DNA from: Caprimulgus europaeus
Lineage: Eukaryota > Chordata > Aves > Caprimulgiformes > Caprimulgidae
NCBI GenBank assembly: GCA_907165065.1
Contig: OU015532.1
Location: 36,684,339 to 36,748,338 of the forward strand
Direction of reading: 5' to 3'
Length of the DNA: 64,000 nt
The notes beneath the pieces were generated by a model that saw only the letters and a program-made list of their open reading frames with translations, searched no databases and was not told where the DNA came from. The first letter of the stretch is position 1. Each line of letters begins with the position of its first letter. Of this stretch, positions 22,688 through 37,600 are shown one piece after another. Position numbers and translations under genes: made by a program.

Positions 22688-25600
22688 GTAAGTGAGGTGC
22701 AGCTTGGTTCAGTGGGCTTGTGTGTGAAATGCGGAGGAGCAGTTAGTGGTGACTGTGGGGGACTGGTGGGATCTGGGCAGTAGCACTTGTTCCAGTGCTG
22801 AGGTGGCTTGGATGCGTTTAGATGTGCTGTTATCTGAACTTTGACATCTTACCACTTACCAAGCACTTGGCAGGCTGCTCAGCCCACCGAGATAATGAGC
22901 TGTGTTCATGTAGGCAGTTGACACAGTGATTGATACAAGCCTAAAACTATTTGGAAACATTTCAGAGCTGATTTTGTCAGATTTTACTGAAGGATAAGGA
23001 TCATCTGCTGAATTACATTCCTTTGACACTCTGCTTTGGTTATTTTAGAAATGGAACCACCAAGATCAGCACTGTAGTTATTTAAAATGTTGTTTCCAGC
23101 TCTTGAAAGACCTTCCAATTTCTAAAAATTTAAGCTCTCAAAAATTCAAATTATGCTGTTCATTTCTTATTTCTCTTGCACTGGATTTTGAAATGGCATT
23201 GTTTTTACTCATTTGTATGTAGTTTTCATCTCTGCTTTTTAGGTAGGTGCATATTGAAGTGTGAGTTTCTAACACTTCAGGGAACCTTGGTATTCCCCCT
23301 CTCCAAGCAGATGATGATAGTTCTTCACATTAAAGCTTGTGTAACATTTTGTTAAGGGTTCTAAGAAGCACTTTACACTGACAGCAGTTAAAGGAGACAG
23401 GAGGAAGGCATGCACATGGTTGGGTAAATATTGCTAACAGCCATATGAGACATAAGCATTTTTGATCTTTTTATCTTTGATAGCTGGACTATAACTTCTA
23501 AAGGTTTTAGTTGGCAGTGCTGAGATTTTTTTAAAGGCCAATAAACTCTCTTATGCTTTTTCCTTTTCCTAGTCCCTTTGACAGTACTGAATATGTTCCC
23601 TGACTGTGTAGGTTTTGGAATGTGTGTGTGTAAATATTGGAGCACGTGAAAAGCTGATGCACATTAAAAGTGTACTTTGTTTGATTAGTACATCACTTCT
23701 AGTTTGGACATAGAAATGCACTTGTGCTGCTGTGACCTAAAGCTTAGTTTCATTTTTTGGGGTAGAATTAGACAGAACAGGAAATACCAGTGTTTGGCAA
23801 GTGGTCAGATTTCAAAGAAATCTGCTAAAGTGCTCAAAGAGGGCTATACAGACTGAACTTTAGACCTGAAATAAATGTCATTGTTTTGAAGCAAAGAACT
23901 ATGGCAATAGTGTTGGTATTTAGCAGATCTAAAAGCAGCTGTTTGCACAGCAGAAATAATTGAGTTAATGTGTAAGTAGTACCAATTTTCTGGTTTCTCT
24001 GCATTCTCTTCCTGTCTGACTCATATTCAGCTATTTAGTCATCTTTGATTTTATCTTACACAGAGAAATATAAAAATCAAAATTACCTCTGACAGTGTTT
24101 TCCAGAATCTTAGAGATGGGAATTGCCTTCTACAAGCCAATGTATGTGCTTATTGCTTTTGTAGATGGGGACAGAATTCTAGCCCATGGAGAACTGCATG
24201 GCTTTGGCTTCTTGTGCTGGAAAAATGGCTTGCCAGGAATCAGGTACAGAAACATCTAGCTAACTTCCAAGTGCAATTTATAGCTCTGACTTCCAAGTGC
24301 AAAATGTCTGTCTAGTTGCTTATTTAAAATACAAGCTTTCCCACATTTCATGGAATTAAGTTCCCAAGGTAGCTGGAGAGGTGCATTGCTTTTGCTTTTA
24401 ACAAACTTGTCAAGAAACAACTGTTAATCATCTCCATACTGGAGAGAGAAACTGGGATTATTATTTTTTTTTAATTTAGGTAACAAGTTGGGTTTTTAGC
24501 ACTGACCATTTCTGTAAATTGAAAGCATGAGTGTATTGACTTCTGTATTTGTGTAGCAGCTTTCTCACATTAAAGATGAAATAGCTCAGGCATCAGGCAA
24601 TACTTCATAAGCTTTAGAAGGTGAGGGATGTGCTTGCTATATTGCTGTTTTGAGACAGACAGGTGCAATATGTTTCATGAGTAAAGGAGAAACTAGTCTT
24701 TTTTCCTCTTTTTTAATAGGTACATTAGGATGTGTGATCATAATTTTTTTTTTTAATTTATTTGTCTTTGTCACTACTTAGACTTGCATTTTTTCTTTAC
24801 TTTCTGAGGAAAGATGTCTCTAGTCAATGGAATTGTAATTCCAGACAAAGTGACACTTGTCTGTTTCCAAATGTATAGCTAAATGGAATCCACTGGTGCA
24901 GTAGCAGAACCTAATTGTGGAAGAGCTTTTAATTGAAAATTGGGTATCTTCAGAGAGCTATTTCAGTCTGTCTCAATATGTTAATGAGATAGCTAAGATT
25001 AGGTTTATATGTTAATGTAGGTAACTAAAAGTTTTATTGGCTAACCTCTTTCCCATTCTCATATGTTGTTTCAGAAAACTGTTCCAGTTGTTCTTCGAAG
25101 AGAAACTGAATTTTTATTGTTCTTGGAAGAACTACAGGAAGATGTCTCTGAGGAAGTCCTAAAGGTGAGCTACTTATTATGCCCTACTCCTCCTTGTTAG
25201 TTATGCAGCATGTCCAGCTTCATCAGGTGTTGGGATCAAAGTTAATGCTTCCTGCTAACGACTTCCTGAGATACTAATGTGTTACTAATCTCAGCAACTG
25301 AAAGGGACTGCAACTCTTCCTGGAGTTAATCCAGTGTGCCTGCAAGTGATTTCTCTGGCTAGAGAGGAGGCTGTGGGCAGGCAAGGAACAAGCTTTTCTG
25401 CATTGAATTTCTGACACACTTCAGTCCTGACTGCAGCTACTTGCCACAGTCTTATATCTGTAGACACCTTTAGTAATCATAAAGCTAAAACCCACTGTGA
25501 GACAAAATAAACCATAGTCAGCAAACACAAGTGTGTCTGGTTTCTTTTTATTGCTCCCAAGTTGTTCATTTTTCATCTCCTCCGCACCTCTTTGCCCCCT

Positions 25601-28600
25601 TCCTGGAAGTTTTTGGGTGCTGTAGTGTTATTACTGATGTTATTTGGTGGTTTGTATGATCTATGCTCTGAGGTCCAGGATCCATTTTTCTGTTTTCAGT
25701 TAATATATGCAGACTCATTTATTTGGGAAATACATGGAAATATGCAGAGATGGATTAATATCAAAAGCAAGTATAGGGCAGAAAATCAGGAGAGTTATTT
25801 GGTGTTGGTTACAACAGAATTAGACCTGACATAGTGTGTGGAATGTCCTCAGATGTTGCTTCTAGTCTTACAGATTCTGACTCTTAAAATATTTGTTTGC
25901 CTTTTTTTAAGAGGAAAACAAAAACTTATTCAGAGGCTATTTGCAGCTTTTAAATATGAATAAGGAAAAGGTGTTCAGTATTTCTGTGATGATACAGAAT
26001 TAGCAATTACAGGATGAAAGCAAGCACAATAAACTTAACTGTTGATTAAAATAAATCTGCTTGAAGTCTGTTAATGACTAATGGAGTCTGTGTCCATTCC
26101 CATCTAACCTCCAGGGTCATGAAAGATTCCACCATTATCTGCAGTGTTGCACAGAAATAGGAAATTCAGCAACCTCCTATCTTTGTCACAATTACCATCA
26201 GAGACATGTTAGTAGGTAGAGTTATGTTTTGATCCATCAAATAAAGAAAAGGATGATGTGGAATTATCATCTACTGCTAATATTGTCATTTCTGTGCACA
26301 CCAACCACTTCCCCCCCGCCCATATTCCCTGAATTGTCTCTTCCAGCCAAGGAGAGCGCACACGTAGTTCCAGAAGTGCCACAAGTGCTGCTTAATTGCT
26401 ATTCAACCAAGTTGTCCCTCACCTTCCCACCCCTTATTTGGAGAGCTAATTGAGCTTTTGGTTTGTTTGTTTTTTTTCCCCCTTCCTAATTCTGGAATTG
26501 TAGGTTTGCTTTTATTAGCAAGAATAATTATTGTTGCTTAAGAAAGAAGTCAGTGAGACGGCTTCTGAATCTGTTGGCCAGTTCTAACCAAGTTTGGAAA
26601 ATTAGTGTTGATGAGGGTGATGCAGTTGGTAGATGGATGGTATGAATCTGGAAAACCAGAATTTAAAAAAATAAAAAACACAAAAAACCCCAAAAGACTG
26701 GACACTAATCATCATGCTCTTACTGGCTTGTTAAGGTACAGACACAGTGGTATATTGCTAAGAGGCAGAATACAGTAGTGCCCCAGCCATCCCCTAGGAG
26801 CTGCCTGTGAACTAAGGTAACTTGCTTATGAACATGTGGCCCATGTAATGCAGTTGTGTGTTACAGGGTTCTTTATATTTTTTCACATATTCAGGCATAT
26901 CCACTCCTCTAGAAAGGATATTGGACAAGGTGGACCATTATTAGTGGGCTTCCTGGGCAATAAAATGTTTCCAAATTGATTTATTTATGTTCTTGCTTTA
27001 AAGTTTCTTCTCTTTTTAAAATAACATTACATTTTTAATGGAGTCTGAAAGGCTTTACTCTTTTTATTATCTCCCTACCAGGAGCTGTTTGAAGCATTTG
27101 AGTGCACCCAGAACAAGCACATCACAGACAGGAAAAGACGAGATGACTGTTCTCACAGATTCAGTTTGGATGTTGTTTCAGCTCTCCGGAAGCTTTTGCT
27201 GCGGGCTCCCCATAGAGCAAAAGCCCTACTGGAGTTCTTCCAGGAGGAACAAGGCACACACAGCTCCTCGCTTCAGCAGTATTGCTCTCTACAAAACATC
27301 TTTGTTGAATTTCTTCATGACTCCTTAAAATCTCTGCAGAGGCTTCAGTGCAATTCTGAGATTTCAGCTGAAACTGACCAAGGAGAACTAGTAGATACAA
27401 TTTATGCTGCTCTTAGTATAGTAACTTTTGATGTGGAGCATCAGGCCCACGAAGTGCGGCACCTGTTCAGGGAGCTCTTGGATGTATGCTGGGCTGAGGG
27501 GAGCCCACTGAAGGAGGAGAAACTACTAAACTGTATGCTGAGGAAACGGAGCCATAGCCTGTTAAGCCTCTATAGCAGTGTTCTCATAGAAAGAACAAGA
27601 GAAAAATTTCTGGTGTCAAAATCAATACAAAAAGGTTTGTTTCACTTCTTGCTTTGTTTTCATTTCTTGTTTAACAAAGTCCTTGAGGCATTAAACAGTG
27701 TCAAGAAGTCGGGCATTGTTTGTGCTAAAGTGCCTTAACCAGCCATGGAGTCTTGTAAAAGATGATGCTAAAAGAACTTAAAGCAAGGAGTTGGCATAGG
27801 AACCCCAGAGCTCTCCCTACATTTCTGTAGTCTATGCTGCCTTCTTTTTGTGAGCTGTTCCTTTACTACCCCTTGTGCTCTACTGTAATCTGCTCATCAT
27901 TTCTCCTGCTGAAGGTCTTGCTTGTAACTAGAAGATTAATTCTCCTTATGTATATAAAGTTTTTATTGGTTCCGCTTCAGCTCAGGGTCATCTGTGTTGG
28001 AGGATGTTCCATTTCAGGCCAATGACAGTTCAACCACCTCAGTAATCCCAAAACATTAAAACCCCTTAATACTGGAAAAGAAAACTTCTGGAAGTGGAGG
28101 TATGGAGTAGGACAATATCCCAGCTGGAAAAAAGATGCAGTTTTATTACTTGCTTACTTGCCAGAGCCCAGCTGTAACTGCACAGCTGCTGTCTAGCTCC
28201 TTGTGACTGGTACATTTGATTGTGGATCTTACTTGAGGCTGAATGGCAAGTGGTACCCATGCTCTTGTCAGGAAAATCATAGGTGAGCATGCAAGGAGGG
28301 GCAAGCTGGAATGCCTACCCTCTTTTGCTGACCTCTGTACACTGAAGTGTAAGTCAGTGGGGTTTGTATCCTCTCTCCTCCTTTCATTCATAGTGGTTGC
28401 TGAGGAGAAGTTCGGGCTGGTGTGATATGGCAGACTCTGGCATTTCTGATAATAACAGCAGTTAGTGCTTCCTTGTGGGGGAAGAAAAATGGATACCTCC
28501 ACTCTCCCTGGGAGTAGTTCATTTCTCACTTTGCACAGATCTGAGACGTTCCTGTGCTGGACAAGTCTTTGCTAAGGCCCTGCAAAGCAGCCTGGTGTCT

Positions 28601-31600
28601 CAGAGCACAAGTGGGAATTCACACAACACACAAGAAGATGCGTATGACTAGAGAAAGAAAGGCAGCGTGACCTGAGCTAGTGCAAACAGCCTGTGTGCTG
28701 CACAGACTCTTGCTATGTTAACAACAGTCCAGACAGTTTCCTGGTTTGCTGACCTGTTTATTTTCTGTCAAATTTCTCTGCTTGGCTTTCTTGCTATCCA
28801 GTAACAATATCCGAGGGTCTTATCAGTTAACATGTAACAGCTGGTTAGTATTTGAGGAAGTGTTGAGTGTTTCTCAGTTTAAATTAACAGCAATTATGCT
28901 TCTTTCCAAGGGACCCCTCTGTACTGGAAGGTAATTTTGTGCTGTTTTTCAGGTTCATTGGAGCAGCTGGATACAGAGCGAACAGTGATGAGTTTGTTCT
29001 CAGACCCCAAAGAGGCTCCTTGGAAGACAGCCTATTTCTACTGCTTGAGCAGCAGCAAGCACTTTCTGGAACAGATTCTGGTATGGCCATAAAATCGTTG
29101 AGAGAAACCCAGTGGTGGCTAAACTCAGTCCCTGTACTGAACATGTCTTGGTGGTGCAGTGAAGCATTTTGCATTCAAATAGTGTTTACTGGGAGTCATG
29201 ACTTACAGCAACAAGGAGGTAACTGGTGATAACTCCCCTGCTTTCAGCTGTGTGATGAGCCAAAAGCATTCAGTGAGATTTTTGGAAAAGCTCATCTGCA
29301 TGTAGGCTGAAGATTAGATCTTCAGGATTTAAGAAGTCCTGTATTCTGTTTGTAATTTTGTTGCATATGCTGCTTGATTTACTCCATGATCTTGAACTCA
29401 TTGCTTTGCTTTTCTGATGTGGGTAGACTTGGGGTAGTGGGACTAGTTTGCATGGTAAAATTTATCTTTTAAAGAGCTTGAAGACCTGATGAAAAATACT
29501 CTAGTATGAATTATTTTAATGTATTTGCATAGGTAATAAAAATATAATACACATAGGTGATCACTGTTAAAGTGCAGGTTTTTAAGGTTGACCATATTTC
29601 CACTTCTAAATAGTGTGATCATTCAGGTTTCTTACATAATACCCTTGACGGAGACATAATCAATAGGAAGAATGTAAAGATAATTTAGTGAGGGAGTGTG
29701 AGTTGGCTCTGTAGTAAGCATTTGAAATGATGGTTTTTTCCTCATGGCAGTTTTACTGACAAATAACCCAATGGCTAGGGAAGTAGTTTAGGGAAGTTCC
29801 AGATGCAGAACTTCATTATTTTAATGAAGCTAATATTGAAATGGCTACTCGCTTACATAACCTGCCAGCCATTATGGGTCTCGGCATTTTGGAAAGATAA
29901 ACACTTCTTCATTTTGTTTTCTAGGTGACTGCATTAACTTTACTGAAAAGAGAAGATTACTCAGGCCTGAGCAGCTTACTGAGGAGAGAATTCAACCCCC
30001 TTAGCCGCCTCTTGGTATTGCTAGGATGGACTCATTGTCAAAGCCTGGAATCAGCAAAAGCATTGCTATGGACTCTTCACAAAACCCAGGTAAATCAGCA
30101 GAAAGCAAGTGGCAGGATCCCAGTCTTAAGTCCAGGTAATGCAATTTGTTTGCAAAAATAAAGACAAGGAGTTTCCAATAACAATGTTAATCTTTCAAAA
30201 TGGAATTTTAAAAGTTAAGATGCTACAGTTGTGTGCAGGTAACATTATTGCACACTTGCCTTTCTTCTTGCTTCTCAGCTGTGAAGGGAGTATGATTTGC
30301 CCAGGAGATTCTGAAAGTTTCTCTTGCATAAGCTCTTCAGCCTTTGCTGTTAACACAAGAGAACGATAGAGAGCAGCAGTTGTTGATTAGTTTGGAAGAG
30401 AGCTGGGGGACATTTGATCAGTGTTTCATCCAGTGAGTCATGCCTGGATAGTGACTAATTCTGGTCACAACTAACCTGAGTTCAGCAACGGAGTAGCTTG
30501 GAAATTTCCTGTACCCATTCTCAAAACGAAATGGTAAATTACAAGAGCTGTGACTGAAAGACCTGCCTTGTTTGGGGCAAATCTTCATCTTTGAAGAAGA
30601 GAGAGGGTTCCAACTCTGAGGGTGTAGTTGCAGTTCAGATGATGTCTGCTTGCAGGCAAGTGGCTTTGATGACATTGGTGGGGAGACAGGGAGCCTTGCA
30701 CTGCTGGATCACTGGGGGCAAATCTAGGTTGGTATTGCTTTAAGGGAGTTACCCATAGGTATTGGGCTGAAGGTCTATTTAAGTAGCCTCTGCAAAGTGA
30801 GTGTCTTAGATCTGATTTTAGCAGGCAGACATCTGTAGTAGAAAAGCACGTGGAAGAGGAGAATAACTGCCTACCCAGTATATAATCTGTTCTGGTACAT
30901 GATTAGTTCCAGAGGTTAGTGTCTTAGACTGTTACTAAGAAGCATTCATTTGCATTTTGGAAGCTAACCTTGAAAAGGGATTTAGCCACCTTTCTATGGT
31001 CTGTTGGTGTGTCAAGTGGAGGCTAACTCATTTTTGATGCTCCTTCAGAATAGCTCTTCCTTGCTGGGTTTGTAATAAAATTGTCAATTTTCTGTATTTG
31101 AAAGTTACCATCTGGTGAAAGAAGTCTTACAAACATCCCATATGTGGCACAGGCTTGGTTCTGCTCTCTGGCTAGAGGATTTGTTGTAAAGGGATTCTTT
31201 TATTTGTGTTTCCATTTAGGGTCTGTGTAATGATTCAGTACTGAAAGATTTCTGTGATGGGCTGTGGGCTCAGGTGGAAGTTCTTGAATGGTGCATACAG
31301 CAAAACAGGTAAAATGATCAGAAGGACTTTTTCCAAACTGTCTTGTCAAATGTATGCAAAGAGAAATTGTTCTTTTCTGTGAATCTTGGCTAATCATCTA
31401 GCAACTGTGTATCACAAGCTCTTAAAATTGCTTCATGGACATTAGTTATGCTATTTGTTTTTCTTTTTAACTGCAGTAGTTTGGTTGATTCAGAATTAGA
31501 GTGAGAGATATGTCTTTAAATATGGCTGAGACACCTAAATCTGTTTGTGCCATCTCTTTTTGTTCTCTCTTGCAGTATTACTATCCCAAAGAAGGTTCTT

Positions 31601-34600
31601 TTGCAACACTTGCACAGTCTAGATTGCCACACTGCAGTGTACTCTCTTCATCATCTCACTAATCTTCTGGCACTGAATGAGGACGATGTTACTGAGCTTC
31701 TTCAAAAAGTTCCTGCTAGAGACCAACAGATGCAGGGTAAATGTGTAGGGTCGTGAGAACACAGAAAAAACCCAATCCATTGAGTATGTGCTGCTCAGTA
31801 TTTCTGCCAGGAATAATCTGTTCTTTTGACTACTTCTGTAAATAAGGAGGATACCACTTCTCAGCTGTTTTGCAGAAGAAAACTAGAGAGCATGTGGAAA
31901 TTATTTTACTTTTGGGAAGTGAATTGTCTTCCAAGAAGGAGTTGTGAGATCTAAAGAGATCTCACAAGAACAGATCTCTGAAAGAGCTTTTTCAAATGGT
32001 AACAAGACTTTGCACATCTCATAATATGTGCTGCTGGTTGCAACTTATACTGTATAATAACCTAAGCTTGAAAAGTAAGTGTATGTTTTGCATTTCGCCC
32101 ATCTGTGCACTTACATTGAAAATCAAAGGGTGAAGCCCGATGAAATTGACAGTATCTTGTAGGATAACATCTTCATTTTTGAAAGATATAAAAATGTTTT
32201 TTTTCCTTCTAATATTAAGTCTTACCAAATCTACTTTAATATTAAAATCAGTAAGGCTTACCTACAGGCTATGTTTGCATCCCTCTGACCTCATTTCTCT
32301 CATCTGCCCGTGTTTCAGAGATTACTAAACAGATCAGTTCACTTAGAAATAACTATCCTTGTACATTTGACCAATGTCCAGGTTCAGCTGCTGCTATTTT
32401 CATGCTGTTTTCTAATAGGGCCTCTTAGTAATGATACAGGAGCTCAGTCTTCCTGAGTGTACTACAGCGTAGGAAGCTGCATTTTCTTTGTGCCTTATTC
32501 CTTCTGTGGATAGGAATTTGTACATTTGTAATGTCAACCTGACTTGCGTGGAGAGCTGTGATAGATCTTGCACAGATTTTCCAGGCTGCCTAGTGGGAAG
32601 TGGTTTTCTGTCCTTCCAGTATCATACTGTTAAGATGTTTGTTTCCAGTCCTATTTTTACAGGATTTGTTGTTAAAACTGTTGTGACAGTTGTCTTGAAT
32701 AGTCTTAAAAGATGTGATGGTTGAGACTCTATAAGATCTCCTGTTGCAGCGTCTTGCTTTCTGAAATAAATTTAGTTTTTTTGTTCTTTTAAGTGTTTCC
32801 TACATTTTAATTCTTTTCTGTTTAAATTCTGTCAAAACCTTTCAAAAAACAGGAAGAGGCAGTCCCATATCTTCTGGGAGCCATATGACTGAGCAAAAGA
32901 ACTCTAGCTGTGGTTTCTCTTCTTTTTTCAGATCACCTTAATTTGCGGAACTAGTTAATGGAAAAGTCCTCACTTTTCAGCTCAGTGATTATTCTAAAGT
33001 TCAGATAATCCTATAAACACATTTTAATAGAATCTCCTTTAAACTAACCTGTTTTGAAACTTAAAGGGAGGAAAAGGGTCATGAAGCTTTGATTTGTCTG
33101 ATGTGGTAGTGTTAATAGGCCTTTTTCTCCCCTCACCCCGTGTACTTCCCCTTCTTCCTGACACACATCTGTCGGCTGCAGCAGTGAAACTGAGTAGTGG
33201 TACTGGTTGGCTGAAGTTGTGTTCAGGCACCCTTCAGGTCAGTGTGTAACAGTGGCTTGGATCAATCACACTAACAAAAGAAGTGATGGGGAGAAATTTC
33301 CTCATGAGTGACAGAATTCAAGAATAAGGTGTTCATATTTCTGACCTGGGGAAAACAAATGCTTATAGTGAAAGGGTCATTCTTTAGTACTAGCACAGGG
33401 GAAAAGGCTGGTTTAGACATGGGTATTGACAATGACTCACTGCATCCAAGTCTTGGGAGGTAAAAGTGTATTAAACTTGCATTTGATTCCTAGTGTATAT
33501 CTTGTGGTATCTCCAGTTAGCTATTTCTCTTTTTCAAAGGACTCTGTTTGTCAGATCCCTGGCTTTGCTTGCCTGAAGTCCCTTTAAGACAGTGGTATTG
33601 AGAACTTCTTGGGTGCTGCAAGTTAGCATAGAGCTGCTGGTGAATTACAGCATTTCTGTGCCCATGTGGTTTCTGCAAAGGATTCATACTTGGATGTTTC
33701 CTCTGTTCTGTCTGCTGTCTACATTATAGTTTCCACCATTTATGCTGTTTAGAGTTGCAGTGATAGGGATTAATTGGTTTGAAACTGTTTGTGCTCTCAG
33801 GGCTTTTGTCTTGGCTGCTCTGTAGTTTTCGGAAGAGTTTAGACTGGTGCTTTTCTTTGAAATCCTGCTCAAGCCTTGTGGAGGACAGTGCAGAAACACC
33901 TTCTAGGTAATGCTGTTCAGTCCCAGAGTTTGGATGGGCACATTATCAGTACATCAAACCAGTGCTTTGTTTAAAAAAACCTTTGCTAATGCTTCCTATC
34001 CGTGACAAAAGGCAGAGGGACAACCAGCCCTTTTGTATAAGAGTTTAGTATAGTGGATTCAAGCACTAGTTCAACACTGTCTGGGGTTTTGTTTATTTTT
34101 TAACCTTTGTACAGCTGGATAATTCATCTAAACCCAGCATAACAGGATGCATGGCTCCATATAGTGTTCCTGGGTGAAGGGGATGATGATGCGACTTTCA
34201 CATAATTTGCAGTTCTGATACTCTTTTGTACTAAGAAGGCATCGCATCTCTGGCATGTGACACCACCTTTCCTCAAAAAAAAGGCAAAAGGGAGGAGCAG
34301 GTGTAGTACATCTCAAAGTTGTCGTTGTCATAAATGTGTGAAGGAAACTGTGGAACTGTACTTTTTCTTTAATCAGTTGCAGATTCTATATGATCCATAT
34401 GGCCAGCCATTGCGGGTAGAGTCAGCCGTGATACGTATTAGTATAAATCCATAGGGGTGGTACTCTGTTCTCACTGTGGGCAGTCGTAGCCAGTCTGCAC
34501 CATCTCCCTACTTACCTACTATGTGATAGAACATGAAATTCTAAGATACAAAAATGAGACAGGGTCTGTCCCCATGTTGTAAATGCAGCAGTGTAGCTTA

Positions 34601-37600
34601 GCTGTGTACCTCTAATGAGAGGTACATCATGAGCAGATATTGGTCGTTCTGTGTTGTAGCCAGATCCCTGTAACACAAATTCACAGGAAGTTTCCTTTTT
34701 GGGAGGAGATCCAGACCTGACTTTTCTGTGCCCAGCTGTTGTGGGCTTGGGGTTTTTCCTCCTCCCTCAAAATGTTGTGAAGTAACAGTGAGATGGAGCA
34801 AATCTGGGATGCAGGTGACACTGGGGAAGAAAGACTGTTTAAATATTGCTGTGTGGGAACTACAGGAGAAAATTAACTTGTTTTGTTGTCTACCTGCTAC
34901 CCCCTTACCTCCCTTAATTTCCCTCCACAGTGGCAACACTCCCTAACACCCTGAGTCAGCAACGCAACCTGGCGCTGTTCCGAGCGTTTTGCGCCATGAA
35001 GTATGCCATCTATGCTCTCTGTGTGAATTCACACCAACATTCCAAGTGCAGAGATTGCCTACCCAGCCTTCTTGGTGGTATCCCTGAAGACACAACTTTG
35101 GAAGAGCGAGCAGGTGATTGGCTTCCTTTCTCAGGTTCAGTAGCTTGTGCTTCTCCAGTTGCTGGGCTCTGAGTTATCACTTAGTATTGGGAAAATATTG
35201 CACCCTGTGTACATACAGTGTCTTTATTCAGTGGGCTATGAGTGCTTTGCCAACAAGTATAGTGGCATTTCTTTGAGGTGTTGTTAATTTTCAGTAATAA
35301 TAGGTGTGAATAATCTACTTGCCTTGTTCTAAAACATATGAGGTAATTGTATTAAAAATGTAGTGCAAAAAGAAGGTGATATTAGATATAGAATGGTAGT
35401 GGCAGGGATGCTTTAATAAGAGCTTATGATTTCCCAGAGCTAAAACTGATTTAATGGCTAAAATGAGTGTAATCTGAGTTTGCACATCGTTGCACAACAT
35501 GGTAATTGGCATTATTGTGAGGGAGGAGGCACACTAGCTACTATTTCCTTGATTTGTGGAAGAACTATTGGCTCTGAGCCACTGTGACAGTTCACTTTTC
35601 TAGGATTTTCTTAAAGGGCAAAGGCTGGAGGAAGGAACTCCTGGAAAATGTTCTAAATGTTCTATTTATGTTTCTAATTATACAGATTACTCTTCAGTAT
35701 TCCCTCAGTACCTTGCGAAGTGTCAGCAGTTCTTAAGGAGTGTTCCTGCTCCTCTGCGCCTGGAAGTTTTGGAGAACATCTTCTCCTTGCTTTTTGTTTC
35801 CTACAGTGACCTCCATACTGAGACTTTTCTCCCTGAGGACTATGCAGAGGATGATGATCTTGACAAAAAGAGTACTACTGTAAGTGTAGCAGCCAGTGCT
35901 AGTAGGCGGTCTTCTACCTCAGAAAGTCCACAGCACCTCATAGAGGCTGAAAAGAAATTGGAGAGGCATCTGCCGGCTGCTCAGACAGTTCACACACATA
36001 CCCAAGATCTTAATGACTCTGTGTTGGGTGGCAGAGGCTGTGAAACCTCTAGTCTGAGCTACCTGAATCTGAAGCACTTCACCAGTGGTGTTACTGGGTT
36101 TTTAGTGGATGATGTGGCCATGGGTGCCTTCCTCACATTGCTTCTCAACCATCTGGAAGAAATTCAGAGTTCTCTCCCATGGGACTCCAGTAATGTGCTT
36201 CGTGAAGAGCTGGAGCTCGTGGAGTGCTTGAATCTTTCTGCAAGCAGAGATGCCTTTGGCAGTCGTGTGTTACAGTTCTCCAAATACCTCTCTGAAGCTC
36301 ACTGGCGATACAAGGTGGCGATGAGTAACAGAAACGCAGGTAAGCTTTGCATTTGGCACTCCTGATACACTGACGCTGCTCTGTTCCAGCTGTCCAGGCA
36401 GTGGTCTCAAGGCTAAATTCCCTGGGCATTTTACTGAGGAAGTGCATTTTGACAGATGCTAGGAGAGTGACCTAGTTGGAGATCACTTGGTCCTTGCACC
36501 GTTCTTCAATAGGAGTGATCTCTATTCTAATCAGAAAGTTTGAATTTTCTTTTTTTTTTTTACTTTTCTTGCCTCCCCTTTATGGACACACTGCTTCAGT
36601 TTGCCTGCCCTTCTCCTGCCCCTTAGTCACAAGGTGTGCTGACAGTGCAGTGAAATGAAGGGACATGGTGATGTGTGATCCAGTGTAAGCTAGATAGACT
36701 CATCTCATCCACAGACAGAGTGGTGATTTAACCTAGTCTGGAAACATGTTAGGAACACGTAGCAGAGGAAGGTGGATGATATGGGGTGCAGACCACTCCT
36801 CAGGAGTAACTAGAACAACACACTCAGGAACTTGTTTCACACACTTCTTATCCTGTAACTTGTTAACCCTGCTATTACCAGATTTCTGCTTGTGTTGTGG
36901 TGTGACTTGCTGTGTATTTCAGACCATGCAAACTCCATGTCCCAAGAAGTATTGGGCAGTATGGACTTTATATGTTCCAAGTTTCCAGACTTGTGTTCAA
37001 CTATTTCCCGAGTCTCCCCCTATAAAGAAGGGGATATGGTGAGACTTATGTTTGAGTAGGCAGCCCTCAGTGTTTCTGTTGGACAGGCAGCAGCTTTCTG
37101 TGGGATTCTGTACTTTTGAGTCCTGACCTCTGACAAATGATGACAACTATTTGGGGAACATCCTTCAGGGAAAGGTGGCTGTCATTTCTTGACTCTGCAT
37201 ATCTCTTGGCTTTTCTGTCTCAAGGGCTGGCACCCCCATCATTTGCTCACTTCCAGAATTGTTGACTGAGTCAGGGTTCATACTGCCCTGTATTACTGAA
37301 GATCCCAGGTGTTTCAGCAAAACCTTAATGGCAAATCAAACTAACTCTCTTACTATTTCAATTCTTATTCTTTTTGCCTTATTTCTAGCTGCTTATGCAC
37401 TTGGACTATACCTATTTTTCTGTGTGGTTAGATTCATAGAATCATTTAGATTGGAAGAGACTCTTAGTACTCACCAGGGGTGTGTAGAAGGTATAGTATG
37501 TTCCAAGCAACATTGGATGTGAAAAACACAGTATTAGATGAATTGCATCAAAATTACTTCAAGGTGGTGGTTTGAACTTTACTGCAGAAGTGCTGTTAGC

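Larger units (their letters stand above)
21600..22700. promoter_or_regulatory. ZFYVE26: CpG-island promoter of ZFYVE26
   Basis: A very GC- and CpG-rich island. It contains an ETS-like CGGAAG at 21755-21760 next to a CCAAT box at 21761-21765, a YY1-type AAAATGGCGG at 21884-21893 and a second YY1-type AAGATGGCGGC at 21945-21955. Such YY1 sites usually lie just downstream of a TATA-less start site, so transcription probably begins around 21870-21950. The predicted galectin-like start lies about 0.9 kb away on the other strand, so the island may work in both directions. Confidence 0.75.
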